From Caldilineaceae bacterium (GTDB lineage Bacteria > Chloroflexota > Anaerolineae > Caldilineales > Caldilineaceae): a stretch of DNA of 51,819 nt. The position numbers and the translations under genes are program-made. A model generated the notes under the pieces. It was given only the letters and a program-made list of their open reading frames with translations. It was not told where the DNA came from and did not search any database. Within the stretch, counting starts at the first letter, position 1. Every line of letters begins with the position of its first letter. The stretch is taken from the NCBI GenBank assembly GCA_022821585.1, contig JAJEDI010000074.1, forward strand, positions 1-51,819, in the 5' to 3' direction. Below, piece after piece: positions 8,385 through 16,932 of the stretch.

Positions 8385-10031
8385 CTATTGCCGTTCTGCT
8401 TCCCGCTGGCCGTCGCTTACCTCGGCGCCCAACTCGGTTACAGCGTACTCCAACAGGGGATCCGGTCCGCTGGCCGGAGGTTCCTCTACGGCTTGCCCAG
8501 TCGTGGAGGGAATTGTGGCTTTCTCGCCGCTCTGGCAGATGAGCGTTATTTGCTGGCCCAGGATCTCGCTCAGGATTCCGGATAAGGTATCTCTGGTTTT
8601 GGCTTCGGAGATCATTTTCTGGGAAAAGGTATTATTGCCAAAGGCAATTGCCACAGAATCGCCGCCGATGGCAAGATCGCGTATTGAGCGTAGCGAGGCC
8701 TGCTGTTTGTGCCCGCAACGATCGCGTACGGTGACCATGAATTCGTCCCACCGGTCTCTCAGTCTCTGCATGGCCCCGGCGTCCAGAGGTGCAGCGGTCG
8801 TCTGTTCGGGGACCGGACTTTTGCTGGGGCGAGCAGCAGGGGGGGCAGTTTTTCGGGCATCCTGGGGCGGAGCAGGGGATGCCGGTTGTGTCTTTGACTG
8901 GACCGGTACTGCCGCGGCCGGATGCTGTTGAACGCCTTCGATGAGTTCGACGAGCGCCAGCTCCAAGGGGAGTTGGGGTGCGAAGCCTCCTTTGAGCTCA
9001 GTCATGGCCTGGCTGAATCTCTTGATGGCCCAGAGAGTATCTGCGTTCTCTATCTTTTGCGCCTGCTTCTGCATAATGCGGACTGTATCGGGGGCAGAGT
9101 CTTCCAGCAGCGCGCCGTCGCCGACCATCTGAATGAGCATCACTCCTCGCAGGTGTTCGATGACCTGGGCCACGAACTCATTCAGGCTTCCTCCCTTGAG
9201 GAGCAGGTCGCGGATCATCGCAAGACCGGCTGAAACGTTCCTGGCGGCCAGAGCGTCCACGAATGCGGTTACGGTTTCGCTGGCGGCGCTGCCCAGGACC
9301 TGTTGCACATGTTCCAAGGAGATTGCCAGGCTGTCGTCAGCGGACTCGGCTGCGCCGTAGCTGGTCATCTGATCGAGCAGGCTAACGGCGTCGCGCATGC
9401 AGCCTTGCGCGCTGCGGGCGATGGCGAAGATCGCCGCTTCCTGAACTTCGAAACCTTCTTCTGCAGCGATATGCGCCAGGTGAGCCGCGATCTCGGCAAG
9501 GGGAATGCGGCGAAAATCGAAGCGCTGGCAGCGGCTGAGAACGGTTGCGGGAATGCGGTGGGGTTCGGTCGTTGCCAGGACGAAGCGGGCGTAAGGGGGA
9601 GGCTCTTCCAGCGTTTTGAGCAATGCGTTGAATGCGCTGGGGCTGAGCATGTGGACTTCGTCGATGATGTAGATTTTGTAGCGGGATTCGCTAGGCTGAA
9701 AGCCGACCTTTTCGCGCAGTTCGCGGACGTCATCGACACTATTGTTGCTGGCAGCGTCGATTTCGATGAGATCCAGCATTCGGCCCTGGTTAATAGCGGT
9801 GCAATGGTCGCAGCGGTTGCAGGGCCGATTCTCTTCGTCCGTGCAGTTGAGGGCTTTGGCGAGGATTCTTGCTGTAGAGGTCTTGCCTGTGCCGCGCGGG
9901 CCGGCGAACAGGTATGCGTGGGCCACCCGTCCTTCGCGCAGTGCGTTGAGGAGGGTGGTGGTAACATGCTCCTGCCCTACGACCTCTTCGAAAGTCTGGC
10001 TGCGCCACTTGCGGTACAGCGCCTGTGCCAT
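8385..10031 (-). CDS. dnaX: DNA polymerase III subunits gamma/tau
   Basis: The clamp-loader ATPase of 548 residues: Walker A GPRGTGKT (44-51), zinc cysteines C63/C71/C74/C77, Walker B IIDEVHML (DEVH 124-127), and sensor/arginine-finger segment ATVLSRCQRFDFRR. After the AAA+ and collar domains comes a proline/alanine-rich linker (around VQSKTQPASPAPPQDARK) and a tau-like C-terminal domain. The ATG start has CGGAG eight bases upstream. It is the first gene of a long minus-strand operon and lies divergent from an unknown gene across 140 bp. No classical A-AAA-AAG slippery site for gamma production was seen. Confidence 0.96.
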   Translation of the reverse strand: MAQALYRKWRSQTFEEVVGQEHVTTTLLNALREGRVAHAYLFAGPRGTGKTSTARILAKALNCTDEENRPCNRCDHCTAINQGRMLDLIEIDAASNNSVDDVRELREKVGFQPSESRYKIYIIDEVHMLSPSAFNALLKTLEEPPPYARFVLATTEPHRIPATVLSRCQRFDFRRIPLAEIAAHLAHIAAEEGFEVQEAAIFAIARSAQGCMRDAVSLLDQMTSYGAAESADDSLAISLEHVQQVLGSAASETVTAFVDALAARNVSAGLAMIRDLLLKGGSLNEFVAQVIEHLRGVMLIQMVGDGALLEDSAPDTVRIMQKQAQKIENADTLWAIKRFSQAMTELKGGFAPQLPLELALVELIEGVQQHPAAAVPVQSKTQPASPAPPQDARKTAPPAARPSKSPVPEQTTAAPLDAGAMQRLRDRWDEFMVTVRDRCGHKQQASLRSIRDLAIGGDSVAIAFGNNTFSQKMISEAKTRDTLSGILSEILGQQITLICQSGEKATIPSTTGQAVEEPPASGPDPLLEYAVTELGAEVSDGQREAERQ

Positions 10032-10106
10032 CTGTTTCGCTCCGGATGGGCGACACAGTCCAATTGGATTTGCGCCCTAATACGGCCAGTACGGACATCC
10101 CAAGTC

Positions 10107-10135
10107 AGTCTACCATCGGGCCTGACCTGAAGCAA
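10107..10135 (-). promoter_or_regulatory. Candidate promoter of the dnaX operon
   Basis: On the minus strand TTGCTT (10135-10130) and TAGACT (10112-10107) are separated by exactly 17 bases, with the -10 ending 75 bases upstream of the dnaX ATG. It is a reasonable but not strong sigma-70-type match. Confidence 0.4.
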
Positions 10136-10159
10136 ACGGATGGGCGTTTTCCCACGTGG

Positions 10160-10165
10160 TATACT
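10160..10165 (+). promoter_or_regulatory. -10-like TATACT hexamer immediately before an ATG
   Basis: TATACT ends six bases before the ATG at 10172. If it is a true -10 element, transcription would start at or next to the start codon and give a leaderless mRNA. No good -35 is visible, and no ribosome-binding site precedes the ATG, which fits the leaderless idea. Confidence 0.35.
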
Positions 10166-10171
10166 TTAGAT

Positions 10172-11764
10172 ATGGGCAAGAAGATCATTCATTCTCTCCG
10201 GGAAAGGCGGCTGGTAGAAGAGGCGGTCGCCGGCCTGGCCGATACAACTTCTGAAGCTGAACTGTCGCGGGAAGTGCAGAGGATCGCGCACGAGTACGCG
10301 CCTGAACTGGTTCTGGCGGCGGTACGCAGACATTTAGGCACTGACAGCAGCCAATTGAGGGGCGGCCTGGGCCGACTGTCAGCATTGATGGCTGGACCGG
10401 AAACGTCTGCGATGCTGCGAAAGGAGGCCGGTCGACGCGACAATCCGACCCAAAATCGGATGAACGCCGCAATGATCCTGGAGAAGTTCCTGCAGGTCGA
10501 GGTGTCGGCGGGTCTGATGGGCGATTTGAGGGACCCGAATCTGATTGTGTTGCAGAGCCTGCGGGAGGCTGTGGAGGAGGCGCGGACCAACCGACGGATC
10601 TTGCTGGAATACGTGCGACAGATGCGTCAAGAGAGCCAGGATGTCGCCTACCTGGTCCTTGACCTAATCGGGCAACTGGTAGAGCCGGACCAGCCGGAGT
10701 TGCTGCGGCTAATCGCCTACGATTCCCGGAGAGGCGTCGCGGAAACCGCATTGAACCGATTGAGCTCGCTGCGCGGGCCGACAGTCGGGACACAGAGCGC
10801 GTCGGCTCTGAACACGCTCCGTGCCACTTTGCCACCAGACATCGCGCAGGCGGCGGAACGAAACTTACGTAAGTTGCAGCTTGCCGGCGTGCCCTGGGAA
10901 CTGGAACGGTCAGACGAATGGTGGGCGTTACTTTCGCCAAGCGACTTGCAAGGCATGCAGAATCTCTGGTTCCTGGATTACGGAACCGACGGTGAAGGCA
11001 GGTTGGTCGGGCTGCGCGTCAGCGGAGCGGGCGGAGTGCTAGGCGCCTTTGGAAGCGATAGCGTAGACCGCCGGCATCTTCCGCCCAGGCGGCAAGTAGG
11101 CGAGACACTGTCAATTTCCACTGGGCCTGGAGAAAGCACAGTTTTCGTCACCGTTCCGTACAGCTATGCACGGTATTGCCTGCAGGGGGCTTTGGAGCGC
11201 CACCGAGGAAGGCAGCCGGAGCGCGCTTTGCCTGAGGAATTCACACTTTTCTGCCCGTTGCTGTTTCAGTGTGGGGCTGGCCAGATTTCCGAAGAGCTTG
11301 CTTCTTTGCTTGCGTCCGGGCCAGATCTGTGGAGAGAGGGACAGGAAGCACTTTCGGGCGTTACGGCTGCATTACTTGAACACCCGGCAATGTCAGGATG
11401 GATACTGCAGGTAGGAAAGTCGGAGAGGGACACAGGAGAGATTCATCGGCAAAAGCCGGACCGCCAGACGGTTGGAGCCGATATGCAAAGCCTGGCCGGC
11501 TTTTCGTTGGTGGAGTTGGGCAAGCTGGCGGCATCGGTTGTGTCGAAAGAGGTTCCGAGAGAGCTTAACGAGCAGCTGCGTCAGGGACTGCTGGCCCAGG
11601 CGGCGTGGTTGCATTTTGCCGGCGACCAGAAGTCGGCACGCCAAGCAGTATACGTTGCCGAAAGCTTTCTCAACGAGGAATTGCACAGCCATCCGCTGCT
11701 TTTGCAGATGATTGGGCTCGGCTTTCTTCATCCTCCACGGGAGGGAAGCGCGCCATCAAACTGA
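10172..11764 (+). CDS. Hypothetical helical-repeat protein
   Basis: I do not recognise this 530-residue protein. The first 270 residues look all-helical, in HEAT-like units (for example ELVLAAVRRHLGTDSSQLRGGLGRLSALM and QDVAYLVLDLIGQLVEPDQPELLRLIAYDSRRGVAETALNRL). A mixed middle part follows (LWFLDYGTDGEGRLVGLRVSGAGG, then VGETLSISTGPGESTVFVTVPYSYARYCLQGALERH). The C terminus is helical again. No signal peptide, membrane segment or catalytic motif is seen. The ATG at 10172 is preferred because the longer frame back to 10025 overlaps the dnaX start and reads as antisense. It is transcribed away from dnaX and is followed by the repeat-rich gap. Confidence 0.7.
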   Translation: MGKKIIHSLRERRLVEEAVAGLADTTSEAELSREVQRIAHEYAPELVLAAVRRHLGTDSSQLRGGLGRLSALMAGPETSAMLRKEAGRRDNPTQNRMNAAMILEKFLQVEVSAGLMGDLRDPNLIVLQSLREAVEEARTNRRILLEYVRQMRQESQDVAYLVLDLIGQLVEPDQPELLRLIAYDSRRGVAETALNRLSSLRGPTVGTQSASALNTLRATLPPDIAQAAERNLRKLQLAGVPWELERSDEWWALLSPSDLQGMQNLWFLDYGTDGEGRLVGLRVSGAGGVLGAFGSDSVDRRHLPPRRQVGETLSISTGPGESTVFVTVPYSYARYCLQGALERHRGRQPERALPEEFTLFCPLLFQCGAGQISEELASLLASGPDLWREGQEALSGVTAALLEHPAMSGWILQVGKSERDTGEIHRQKPDRQTVGADMQSLAGFSLVELGKLAASVVSKEVPRELNEQLRQGLLAQAAWLHFAGDQKSARQAVYVAESFLNEELHSHPLLLQMIGLGFLHPPREGSAPSN

Positions 11765-11997
11765 AGTGAGATTGGCTGAATGGCTTGCAATTCTCAAGTC
11801 CAGGCAGATATCAGTCAGAGGGTCGCGTTGGAGGTTGTCGCGAACCGAATCACACGCTACGGGTGCAGTTCAGTCTTGGGGCGAGAAAGTTCGGGTGTGG
11901 GCATCGTGCCAGAAGTGGCTGAAATTGCTTGCTGTCGACCGAACAGGTGGCAGATAGGCAGGGGCAATGTCGACACTTACGGGAGCGTGACGGGGAC

Positions 11998-12245
11998 GGG
12001 GCGAAGCACGGCCGCCGCGGGCGGACAACGTCACATTGCCCTCAATCTCACAGCGGCGCGAGCAGGACCGGGGGCGTTGCGGGGGCGGAGCCCCCGCCCA
12101 AGGGAGGGCCGAAGGCCCCACCGCCCAGAAATGCGGGGCCAGGGGTTAGTGACGGCACTGCACCTGAATCAGAGTTGATCGTGGACTGCCCTTGGTTTAT
12201 CTGCAGCCAGAGGTATGCGAGGGTTCGCCCCCATTTTGGGATCAA
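11998..12245. repeat. Dispersed GC-rich hairpin repeat, copy B (complete internal copy)
   Basis: The left part, from GGGGCGAAGCACGGCCGCCGCG to CAGCGGCGCGAGC, matches copy C at the right window end. The centre GGGGGCGTTGCGGGGGCGG with its partner GCCCCCGC is identical to copy C. The right part matches copy A at the left window end up to TTCGCCCCCATTT. It holds two strong adjacent hairpins: GCGGGGGC-GGA-GCCCCCGC and GGGCC-GAA-GGCCC. The element is about 250 bp, has no transposase frame and no clear terminal inverted repeats. It could be a non-autonomous mobile element or a structured-RNA repeat. Confidence 0.8.
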
Positions 12246-12322
12246 CACCGCGCTACATACAGATTTTGCACAACAGCGAAAACTGTGTATCTTTAAGGGC
12301 GTATAGTCCTGAAAACTGCGGC

Positions 12323-12364
12323 GTGCACAGTGCACAATTACTTTAGCCAAGTGTGCACAATTAC
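12323..12364. repeat. Short direct repeats GTGCACA(ATTAC)
   Basis: GTGCACA at 12323, GTGCACAATTAC at 12330-12341 and again at 12353-12364; a further TGCACAA lies at 12390. The two long copies start 23 bases apart. Each core GTGCAC is itself a palindrome. The arrangement looks like a set of protein-binding sites, but no adjacent regulator gene was found. Confidence 0.5.
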
Positions 12365-12760
12365 AATTGCCGGAATCAGATGTATAATTTGCACAAGGAC
12401 AGAATTTCTTTCTCAGCATTTTGCCGGGCACAGATTCTGCATTGAGTGAGGAGGCAGACTCTCTGGGCATTTTGGTCGTTCCTTACGGTGACCCCAGAGA
12501 GGACAGCAATTTTAGGCAGCGTTAGGTATTCGCGAAAAGTACGACTAGAAGCCCCGTAGCGTGGTTGACTTTTGGCCCGCCTGGTGTGAACAGAACAGCA
12601 ATGAAGCTGGCACTTACAAATCCATCGGGAACCACAGCCAAACCTATAGCGCCAGATCGGGGTTGCGTGCGTTGCGTTCCTCTTTCCTCCCCTCCGGAAG
12701 ATAGCAAGGATTCTCCTGCGCCCCGGGCACCCGGACGACACAATCGATCGCAGTCAGGGC

Positions 12761-13144
12761 TCATACGGATTCCGGCGTGTGATGCTCTGCCGTTCTTCCA
12801 TAGATGCTCTGCCAAATCTGCCGCGATCCGCTCCAAAGTGAAGCGGATAAGTGGTTTTCCCTATGGGGAGAATCAATATCGGAACTCATGTTACTGAACG
12901 TGGATTGAGGCCGAAAGCGAAAGTATTCTGGCAATTCATTGGTGTGAAAGAAGGAGTTTGCCTCAACTTGGCAATGGAACGACAGGGCTACATGCTCCAA
13001 TTGTTGCGACAGACGAAGTGCATCTTGAATTGTTTTGGGGGCGAGCAAGTCAGGGATAGCAGGAAGAGATGCTGCAATCCTAGTTGAGATTAGTTGAAAG
13101 AGTGTTCGCACACTTGAAGACGAGCGGACGCAGTTAGCTTCCAA
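12761..13144 (-). CDS. Doubtful small ORF, divergent to the FRG-domain gene
   Basis: A 127-residue frame starting with TTG. The first 80 residues have an acceptable protein-like composition (for example LLAPKTIQDALRLSQQLEHVALSFHCQVEANSFF), whereas the C-terminal part looks random. No ribosome site, domain or signal is seen. It may be the eroded end of a larger accessory gene or simply chance; I include it only because the region has no better candidate. Confidence 0.2.
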   Translation of the reverse strand: MEANCVRSSSSVRTLFQLISTRIAASLPAIPDLLAPKTIQDALRLSQQLEHVALSFHCQVEANSFFHTNELPEYFRFRPQSTFSNMSSDIDSPHRENHLSASLWSGSRQIWQSIYGRTAEHHTPESV

Positions 13145-13203
13145 ACGAATTGCAGATTCGGAAGCGTGGCCTATCGGTCTTTGTGATTCCGTCAGATATT
13201 TCC

Positions 13204-14808
13204 ATGGGAGAAGTGTGGGTGACAGCTGTTGAAAGGGTCTTCTTAAGTAAGATTGGCGACTTGCCGAGCACGTACGTGTTTCGAGGGCAGGCGGATTGCA
13301 GTTGGAGACTGCATTCTGCTGCTACGCGTCGTTTGATCGACTATTTCGATGAGGACAGTAGTGTCATCGAAGAGGCTTACTTCTCCGAGATGCACTGGGT
13401 CTATCATCGTTCCGTGCTGCTGGAACCTGCTCGAAATTTTGGATTCGGAAGCGTAAACGGCCACAGGATACCGGACATTCAGCTTCTCGCCAAACTGCAT
13501 GGCTTCGGGGCTGCGACGGGCTTCCTAGACTTCTTCCCAGATCCCCTGGCGGCATTGTGGTTTGCATGTGAAGGGGATGGAACTGACGGGAAGGTATTTG
13601 TCCTGGACCTAAACAATGGGAAACGCTTTCGCCGGATATTGATAGAAGAATCAGAACAGAGTGCCGAAGAGATTTTCAGACTATCAGGCAAGGAGAAGGA
13701 GAACCTCTTTTTTGAGACGTCAGATCAGGAGGGGAAAGCTGCATCTGAATCGCGAAGAGAAGGATTGAGCGTTCAAGCGTGGCCGCTAATTCCGACAGAA
13801 GCCATCAGGTCTATCGTTATAGCCGCAACTGACAAGCCGCAGATCCGAAGGGAGCTTGAAGGGTTGTTCGATTTCCGCAGACCTGCGCTTTTCGCGGATT
13901 TACAGAGGTTCTCCGCTGTAAACAGCCCAAGACTTCCTTTGCCACAGATCGAGGATCCCGAGTTTAGCCTGATTCTTGGCAATCAGTGCTATTTACAGGG
14001 TGACTACCCTGGTGCAATATCTCATTATGACAAGAGTATTGAACTTTCTCCAGAGGATGATATTGGATACTTTTGTTTTATCCGAGGGAACGCCAAAGCA
14101 GCAGTCGGGGATTTGAGAGGCGCCGTTCAGGATTACAGTTCGGGAATTGCCAGTGAAGAAAGGCTGGCACAGGATCGTGAAAAGAAGGCCAAGGGAATCA
14201 CCAACGGGTACCGCATCAGGCGACTCTACTTCAACCGCGGAAACGCAATGGCTGAATTAGATGAACTAAATGGCGCGTTAGAAGATTACGAACAAGCAAT
14301 CCGTATTTGCATTCAAGAAGGTGTACGTGACTCTTCGTATTTCATGAACAGAGGAAATGTCAATTTCCTGCTGAACAAATATTGCGATGCCCTTCGTGAC
14401 TATGAGGAGTCCTCCAGATTAGGCGACTCCAGCGCGCTCTTTAACAAGGGAAATATATATGTCATACTAGGCCGCTTCGACGAAGCACTTCAGATTTATG
14501 ATGAGGCAATCCGGGAGGGGGATGACAGGTCCGCAGTAATATGTAATCGAAACGGGGTGGCGGCAATTCTGAACAGAATTGGTGGGGATGGCTACGTAGT
14601 AAGCTCTCCACGATACAAAGACTCTACGCGAAGATTTGTAATTGAAGTATCCTTAAGGGCCGACGCCAATAACAGATTTAATGAGTTCTTTAACTTCCAT
14701 GGCATAAGAGGTAACATAGGAAACACAAGTGGCCAGCACCTGCCGGGAGGCAAAGGTTACCAGGGCCGGCCTGGATTTGTCGTCGTGGTGAAAGGGGAGG
14801 AGTGGTAA
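13204..14808 (+). CDS. FRG-domain protein with C-terminal TPR repeats
   Basis: The N-terminal 140 residues carry the FRG domain, named for its Phe-Arg-Gly motif: TYVFRGQADCSWRLHSAATRR, then IQLLAKLHGFGAATGFLDFFPDPLAALWFAC, a typical FRG second block. From about residue 265 there are TPR units (LILGNQCYLQGDYPGAISHYDKSIELSP, YFNRGNAMAELDELNGALEDYEQAI, ALFNKGNIYVILGRFDEALQIYDEAI). Total length is 534 residues from ATG 13204; a TTG at 13150 would add 18 residues, and neither start has a clear ribosome site. FRG proteins have no settled biochemical role and are common in accessory and defence regions. The gene is A/T-richer than its neighbours and follows the repeat-bearing gap, suggesting acquisition. 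Confidence 0.82.
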   Translation: MGEVWVTAVERVFLSKIGDLPSTYVFRGQADCSWRLHSAATRRLIDYFDEDSSVIEEAYFSEMHWVYHRSVLLEPARNFGFGSVNGHRIPDIQLLAKLHGFGAATGFLDFFPDPLAALWFACEGDGTDGKVFVLDLNNGKRFRRILIEESEQSAEEIFRLSGKEKENLFFETSDQEGKAASESRREGLSVQAWPLIPTEAIRSIVIAATDKPQIRRELEGLFDFRRPALFADLQRFSAVNSPRLPLPQIEDPEFSLILGNQCYLQGDYPGAISHYDKSIELSPEDDIGYFCFIRGNAKAAVGDLRGAVQDYSSGIASEERLAQDREKKAKGITNGYRIRRLYFNRGNAMAELDELNGALEDYEQAIRICIQEGVRDSSYFMNRGNVNFLLNKYCDALRDYEESSRLGDSSALFNKGNIYVILGRFDEALQIYDEAIREGDDRSAVICNRNGVAAILNRIGGDGYVVSSPRYKDSTRRFVIEVSLRADANNRFNEFFNFHGIRGNIGNTSGQHLPGGKGYQGRPGFVVVVKGEEW

Positions 14809-15054
14809 TCCATCGCGCGTCAGAGTACAGTACGCACTGAATTGCATAGTCCGTATCGCGTAGCGTCAGGCAGTACGGCCGTGATTTCACGGTGAAACCT
14901 GCGGGGAAGGTATTGATTTCAAGAGAGATCCACATTGGTGCTGGATCGGGACTGGTTTCCCAAACAGTTGAAGCCAGACGTCCCCAGCAAATTGCGAAGC
15001 AACCTTTGTTTCCGCTGCCAGTTGGCACGGCCTGGAGGCTGATCGCGTCTTGAA

Positions 15055-15744
15055 ATGAGAGTAAATCTGATTATGAGGTCTTCTCTCGTCTTTGTGGCGA
15101 CGATGGCAATCGCGGCCGCAGTCGTTTTGACGGCCCCACCGGCGATGTTGGCGCAGGCTCCGACGGGACAGCAAGGCGGAACTACGGAGGAAAGCTCGGT
15201 AGTCGACGCGGCCACAGAGGTGGAGATTCAGCGCAGATTCAACGAACTCCGTCGCGAGATTCTGGACGACCGTGCCGACTCGATCGGCTGGTGGCTGTCC
15301 GGCATCGCTCTGTTGCTCGCCGTTTTGGTTCTATTGGTTGGGTTGGGTGCATATCTTGCGTTCAGGAGATTGCGGGATATAGAGGATGCTGTGCTACGCA
15401 GTGTCGAACAGGCACGCGTGCATGCAGAAGAAGCCGGCAAACTTGCAGAAGAGATTCGAGGCTACGGGGGCGAGGCGGACGAGGCGTTGCGGAGCATAGA
15501 CGGCGCTGAACTGGCACTTGCGCGAACACAGATCGGCGAGGAGTTCAGTCGAGTTCCCGGCAGAGCCGGCGCAACCGCAATTGCGGAGGCCCGCCAGTTG
15601 GAAGGAGAGGGACGTCTTGGCGAATCGATCGAGAGATGGAAGCACATCGCCAGCGTTGCTGAAGGGAGCAATGATGAACTGGCTGCACTAGCCTTCCGAT
15701 CGATTGGCGACCTGTCTGAACGTTTGAGCAGGAGCAGTAGATGA
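15055..15744 (+). CDS. Membrane-anchored coiled-coil protein, coupled to a TPR gene
   Basis: A 229-residue protein with a signal-type hydrophobic N terminus (SSLVFVATMAIAAAVVL, then an AMLAQA cleavage-like site). A charged stretch FNELRREILDDRADSIGWW follows, then a second membrane span LSGIALLLAVLVLLVGLGAYLAF, then long charged helices likely to form a coiled coil (IEDAVLRSVEQARVHAEEAGKLAEEI). An ATG seven codons downstream is an alternative start. The final TGA overlaps the start of the following TPR gene by four bases (ATGA), so the two are probably made together. Function unknown; the layout suggests a membrane scaffold for the TPR partner. Confidence 0.75.
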   Translation: MRVNLIMRSSLVFVATMAIAAAVVLTAPPAMLAQAPTGQQGGTTEESSVVDAATEVEIQRRFNELRREILDDRADSIGWWLSGIALLLAVLVLLVGLGAYLAFRRLRDIEDAVLRSVEQARVHAEEAGKLAEEIRGYGGEADEALRSIDGAELALARTQIGEEFSRVPGRAGATAIAEARQLEGEGRLGESIERWKHIASVAEGSNDELAALAFRSIGDLSERLSRSSR

Positions 15745-16688
15745 TGGCCAGCCGACAGGCGCGTGCGTATTTCCTGCCCAGGGGCAGGTTGGACGAGGCA
15801 GCCTTATCTCAATCACGGGAAGCGCTGGCCGCGTACTCGAACGCGGTTCGATTGAGACCGGACTACGCAGAGGCCTACAATAACCGAGGCAATGTAAATA
15901 GCAATCTGGGACAATACGAAGAGGCGGTTGCGGATTACGACAGAGCGATTCACCTGAAACCTGATTTGGCCGACGCCTACATCAATCGCGCCAATGCCAA
16001 GGCCGCCCTTCGGCAGTTTCAAGATGCCGTAGTCGACCTTGGGACGGCGATCCGGTTCAACCCAGACAATGTCATTGCGTTCCTGAATCGGGGCCTTCTC
16101 CTGGCCGAACTGGGCCAAAATGAGGATGCTATTGCGGATCTGGACGAGGCAGTTCGTCTTGAGCCCGAATTTGAAAGAGCCTACCTTGTTCGAGGAAGCG
16201 TAAAGTCGGCACTCAGTCGGAGCCAGGAGGCAATCGCCGACTTCGATAGGGCAATCGGTCTGAATCCAGACGCTTCCGACGCATACAACAGCCGAGGACT
16301 TCTGCAGGTCGAGCTGGGCCGTTACGAGGCGGCAGTCGCCGATTATGCCCTTGCGATCCGGTTGCAGCCAGGGCACGCGGCGGCGTACAACAATCGCGGA
16401 GTCGCGCAAGCGAAGCTGGGACGCCTGGGCGCGGCAGTGGACGACTATGATGAAGCGGTCCGGCTGCAGCCTGAAATCGCCGAGCCTTTTTTCAATCGAG
16501 CAAATGCGAAGGAGCGGCGCGGCGAATTTGAGGAGGCCATCGGCGATTACGATCAGGTGATCCTCAGGCGACCCGACGATGTCGAAGCGTACCGAAATCG
16601 GGCTGTCGTGAAGGCGGAGTTGGGACGGACTGAGGAGGCGAGGTCGGACTTCGACAGGGCGCTGGCGATCGTCGCGGGGCGAATCTGA
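15741..16688 (+). CDS. TPR-repeat protein
   Basis: A 315-residue protein made almost wholly of about eight 34-residue tetratricopeptide repeats with the consensus A-x-x-x-x-x-A-I-x-L-x-P-D-x-A-x-A-Y-x-N-R-G (for example AYSNAVRLRPDYAEAYNNRG and AVADYDRAIHLKPDLADAY). It has no signal peptide. The start ATGATG overlaps the stop of the membrane coiled-coil gene. The repeats resemble those in the FRG protein at 13204, and all three may belong to one accessory unit. The exact partner is unknown. Confidence 0.88.
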   Translation: MMASRQARAYFLPRGRLDEAALSQSREALAAYSNAVRLRPDYAEAYNNRGNVNSNLGQYEEAVADYDRAIHLKPDLADAYINRANAKAALRQFQDAVVDLGTAIRFNPDNVIAFLNRGLLLAELGQNEDAIADLDEAVRLEPEFERAYLVRGSVKSALSRSQEAIADFDRAIGLNPDASDAYNSRGLLQVELGRYEAAVADYALAIRLQPGHAAAYNNRGVAQAKLGRLGAAVDDYDEAVRLQPEIAEPFFNRANAKERRGEFEEAIGDYDQVILRRPDDVEAYRNRAVVKAELGRTEEARSDFDRALAIVAGRI

Positions 16689-16718
16689 AGCTGATGTGAT
16701 TTTGGCCGGTCGCGGAAT

Positions 16719-16753
16719 GGCGGGTCCAAGTATTTCAAGCTGGACCGACCGCC
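16719..16753 (+). terminator. Hairpin after the TPR gene
   Basis: GGCGGGTCCA (16719-16728) pairs with TGGACCGACCGCC (16741-16753) apart from a 3-base bulge, 30 bases after the TPR stop. There is no T-tract, so only a weak terminator call is possible. The remaining 180 bases up to the MIP18 gene hold nothing recognisable. Confidence 0.3.
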
Positions 16754-16932
16754 ACTCAGAACAGAGGTAGGGGGCGGGCCCTATTGCGGGCCTCAGTACT
16801 CAGATGACCGCCACGGAAGGACACACTTCAGTGCACTCCCAGCCGAAGGCGCGGCGTTCCAAGGCCTGGAGTCGAGCCTCTGGCCAGAGTTGCCGCTGAC
16901 TGTCAAAGTAGAGCGTGGGAAGCCCTCCCGAT

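Larger units (their letters stand above)
11765..13203. other. Gene-poor accessory stretch
   Basis: About 1.4 kb without a confident gene. It contains repeat copy B (11998-12245), the GTGCACA direct repeats (12323-12364), a TATAAT hexamer at 12383, and from about 12250 onward a more A/T-rich sequence. Short frames on both strands here show no recognisable domain; one of them (12761-13144, minus) is listed separately with low confidence. Confidence 0.6.

Noticed and set aside
8840..8870. A-run in dnaX as a programmed frameshift site
   Set aside because: The run is only five A (CGAAAAAC), not a proper slippery heptamer, and no downstream structure stood out.
12376..12836. Two overlapping minus-strand frames in the gene-poor gap
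   Set aside because: No domain, ribosome site or protein-like composition; neighbouring frames on both strands are equally open.
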